64,000 nt of DNA from JAHJQZ01 sp963676075 (lineage in GTDB: Bacteria; Pseudomonadota; Alphaproteobacteria; Rhizobiales; Devosiaceae). Shown piece after piece: positions 61,888-64,000 of the stretch; positions within the stretch are counted from its first letter, which is position 1; every line of letters begins with the position of its first letter. A model generated the notes under the pieces. That model searched no databases. It had not been told where the DNA came from and saw only the letters and a program-made list of their open reading frames with translations. The stretch spans positions 186,001 through 250,000 of the forward strand of contig CAXXNZ010000003.1 in assembly GCA_963676075.2 (NCBI GenBank), in the 5' to 3' direction. Made by a program: the position numbers and the translations under genes.

Positions 61888-61923
61888 GGCGCCAGATGTA
61901 AAACGTTCGTTATACAGAGGCAA

Positions 61924-62526
61924 GCTCGTGGTGGGAACATGCTCATGCGACCCGGGACCTGGATGCAGATCTCCGCTTTGCGCCCCACAGCCGGCCGTGC
62001 GTCCTTCTGTTCATTGGCGTCAAGAGCCGCCGTTCCGCGCATTGCCTGCGAACGTCTGGCATTGGTGGGAAACGGTCGTTCCAACAGTCAGCTGCTCGCT
62101 GCAGCTTCGCGTCAAAAGGGGGCGCCGAAGCATCCAATTGTCATGGACGTTTGCGCTGGCGCTTACTTGGTCGCGACATTTGAGTTCAAATCATCGCGCT
62201 GCGACAAAGCATGACGCCCATGTCGTCGTGGTGGGACACGTCTGAAACGCCGGCGTTTGGTAGAATCTGCCTCAGACGTCTGAAGGGTAAATGCTGGAGA
62301 ACTCCCCAAAACACAACCATCTGCCGGCCACCTAAACCGAGTTCTTAGCGCCTGGTTGGCACAAATGGGCAGAAAGAATACGAGTGTCTACTATGCTGCA
62401 TGCGGGAATGCGTCGCTCTTGACCTATACTATTCTGTGCTCTCAAATCCGGAAAGAAATTTTGTGTTATACCGGAATGAGTTCGGCTGAGAGAGGGCTCT
62501 TCAGAAGCAGTAAATAGGGGGGCGAG
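61924..62526. other. Gene-free stretch between TetR and the secreted TPR gene
   Basis: About 600 bases. Frames on both strands are arginine/serine-rich and unconvincing. It should hold the promoters of both flanking genes. Confidence 0.5.
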
Positions 62527-64000
62527 ATGGCTTTAGGGCGTGGGCTTACGTGGTTGGTGATTTCATTCGTACTGACGATGTCGGCCTCACCACCGGCACA
62601 GGCCCTGGATTTGCCCACAGTCTTTGGAAAGATCGTCACGGATGCCCTGAAATCGTCGATGGTGTCCAGCGACTTTCGTAGCGCGGCCAACACGTGCTTC
62701 CAAAGCAAGGACCCTAAGGTTGGCATCAGTTCCTGCACGGCGGCGCTCAAATACAAGCTGTCCGATCACGACAATGCCGAGCTTTTCCACCAAAGAGGGC
62801 TTCACTTCTACAAAGATGGGGACCGCCAAAGGGCCGAAAAAGACTTCGACAACGCCCTGGCCTATCAGCCGGACCATGCCCTCGCGCTTTACAACCGTGC
62901 CGGGATGAAGGAGCTTCGCGGTGACACCGAAGGCGCTCTTGCCGACTATCGACGGTCAGTGTCGATCAATCCCGACTACCGGCCCGCGCGCGACGGCGCA
63001 ACCCGAATGGAGACAGCAGTTGCCGCCGAACAGACCCCGGCCGTTAACAATGGTTGGTGCCAGCTGTGGCGCGCGTCGGACTTGCTTAGGCAACAAAGAT
63101 GCTCGGAATCCATCGCGTGCGATCCAGAGGGTGGAGAAATCTGCGAGGTCACCTATTCATGGTCCGGAGGAGGGCAAACAACCACGCTGATCGAGGATGG
63201 GTTCCTGAGCCGAATTAACGGACGATCGATTCTTGATATAGCGTCTGGCGCCGATCCCTGCATCTTCGACCCATCGAACGACACCACTTTCTGCTTCACC
63301 GAAAACCGGCAAGAACCCGCCAGCAACAGTCCTGCCGGTTTTGCGGAACCGGATGAACTAATTGCCTGCCAAGATCTGCTTGCCACCAAGCGCTACGATC
63401 TGGCCGAAGCTGAAGGCTGCGGCAAGATCCGCCGGCTGTGTTTCGGCGAAAATGGACCAACGTCATCCGATCGACGCAGCGAAACGCGCGGAGCCTGCCT
63501 CCGTTATCAGCTGGCCTATGCGACAAGCACTGTCGAAGAGCGCCTAGGCGATAAAGTCAATGCGGCCGAAGACCTATTGGCAAATCCGGTCGCACACGAC
63601 GAGTTCTATGGCGCCGAGATCATGGATTTGCAGCGCGTGCTCCTTGCGCAAAAGGAACGTCGAGGAGAAATCGACCGGATGTTTGCCGATGCTGCCGTAG
63701 ATACGGCTCTGCCATCCGGGTGTCTCTCTGATGCCAAAGCCTACGGCTATGGAACTGTCTACGACAAAAACCCGGAATGCCACTCAGCTATCGACCGGTG
63801 CATCGATACTGTCAGCCAATCGGACGACAGACTCTCTGCCCCCGACTGCAAACAGTACCTGACCTCATGGCGCGACTCCGCCCCGGACGGCAAGTTGCCA
63901 GAGAAAGCGCAGCTCGCGGCGATGGAAGTTGCTACCAGCAACGGCAGGTCCACCGAACCCGGATCGACCGCGACGGCGCTGTATTGCGAAGAAGGCGATA
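62527..64000 (+). CDS. Secreted TPR-repeat protein, C-terminus beyond window
   Basis: The frame from ATG 62527 runs without a stop to the end (491 codons). A signal peptide (MALGRGLTWLVISFVLTMSA then SPPAQA) is followed by about two tetratricopeptide repeats at residues 85-155 (RGLHFYKDGDRQRAEKDFDN-AL, YNRAGMKELRGDTEGALADY). A long cysteine-rich region comes next (CQLWRAS, CSESIACDPEGGEICEV, CIFDPS, FCFTEN). Paired cysteines suit a periplasmic or outer location. TPRs bind protein partners. The cysteine-rich part is not a domain I recognise. GGGGGG precedes the ATG. Confidence 0.75.
   Translation, partial: MALGRGLTWLVISFVLTMSASPPAQALDLPTVFGKIVTDALKSSMVSSDFRSAANTCFQSKDPKVGISSCTAALKYKLSDHDNAELFHQRGLHFYKDGDRQRAEKDFDNALAYQPDHALALYNRAGMKELRGDTEGALADYRRSVSINPDYRPARDGATRMETAVAAEQTPAVNNGWCQLWRASDLLRQQRCSESIACDPEGGEICEVTYSWSGGGQTTTLIEDGFLSRINGRSILDIASGADPCIFDPSNDTTFCFTENRQEPASNSPAGFAEPDELIACQDLLATKRYDLAEAEGCGKIRRLCFGENGPTSSDRRSETRGACLRYQLAYATSTVEERLGDKVNAAEDLLANPVAHDEFYGAEIMDLQRVLLAQKERRGEIDRMFADAAVDTALPSGCLSDAKAYGYGTVYDKNPECHSAIDRCIDTVSQSDDRLSAPDCKQYLTSWRDSAPDGKLPEKAQLAAMEVATSNGRSTEPGSTATALYCEEGD

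Noticed and set aside
1..64000. CRISPR arrays and rRNA genes
   Set aside because: I looked for regularly spaced direct repeats and for conserved rRNA blocks and saw none.

Overview
The window looks like a chromosomal segment of an alphaproteobacterium of the order Hyphomicrobiales (Rhizobiales). A Devosiaceae-type genome (Devosia/Pelagibacterium-like) is my best guess, but that is inference. The reasons are GcrA, the argD-argF-hslO cluster, the rpmH-rnpA-yidC-yihA-argB neighbourhood, a SAM-II riboswitch before metZ, a class I lysyl-tRNA synthetase and two small DUF1127 genes beside LysR genes.

Layout. 1-9.2 kb is core chromosome: gcrA (partial), argD-argF-hslO, a CDP-alcohol phosphatidyltransferase, metZ with its SAM-II switch, dcd, LysR/DUF1127 and an L,D-transpeptidase. 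9.24-24.73 kb is island 1, integrated into the 3' end of tRNA-Gly(CCC) and bounded by a 49-bp direct repeat. It carries a tyrosine integrase, an AlpA-like regulator, two VirD4/TraD-like ATPases with a replication-relaxation protein, a replication initiator with an iteron-like region, a toxin-antitoxin pair, and low-GC cargo (a Nudix plus membrane protein pair, and a 490-aa protein with a deoxyribosyltransferase-like C-terminus). 24.7-46.4 kb is core again: glycosyltransferase, solute-binding protein, sterol desaturase-like protein, regulators, argB, yihA, yidC-rnpA-rpmH, a TVP38/disulfide-reductase pair and a histidine kinase. 46.42-56.35 kb is island 2, in tRNA-Arg(ACG), bounded by a 27-bp repeat. 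It carries its own integrase, ParB-like and resolvase genes, and a three-gene operon: Ser/Thr kinase, compact UvrD-like helicase, unknown protein. From 56.3 to about 61.3 kb lies a further accessory block with a large serine recombinase, a catalytically degenerate recombinase-like partner and a RepB-type primase. A TetR gene and a partial secreted TPR protein close the window.

The strongest candidate for an undescribed system is the kinase/helicase/unknown operon at 51.7-55.6 kb. Its three genes are tightly coupled, their catalytic motifs look intact, and they sit as cargo in a tRNA island. Two smaller cargo units in island 1 (15.0-16.0 kb and 20.6-22.0 kb) are secondary candidates.

Quality caution. 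Between 28.6 and 31.3 kb, and again near 42.69 kb, several otherwise conserved genes (TerB-like, AAC(3)-like, lysK, TVP38) are broken only by single-base insertions. LysK is normally essential, so sequencing or assembly error is at least as likely as gene decay there. All functional calls come from reading motifs by eye; no database search was run.
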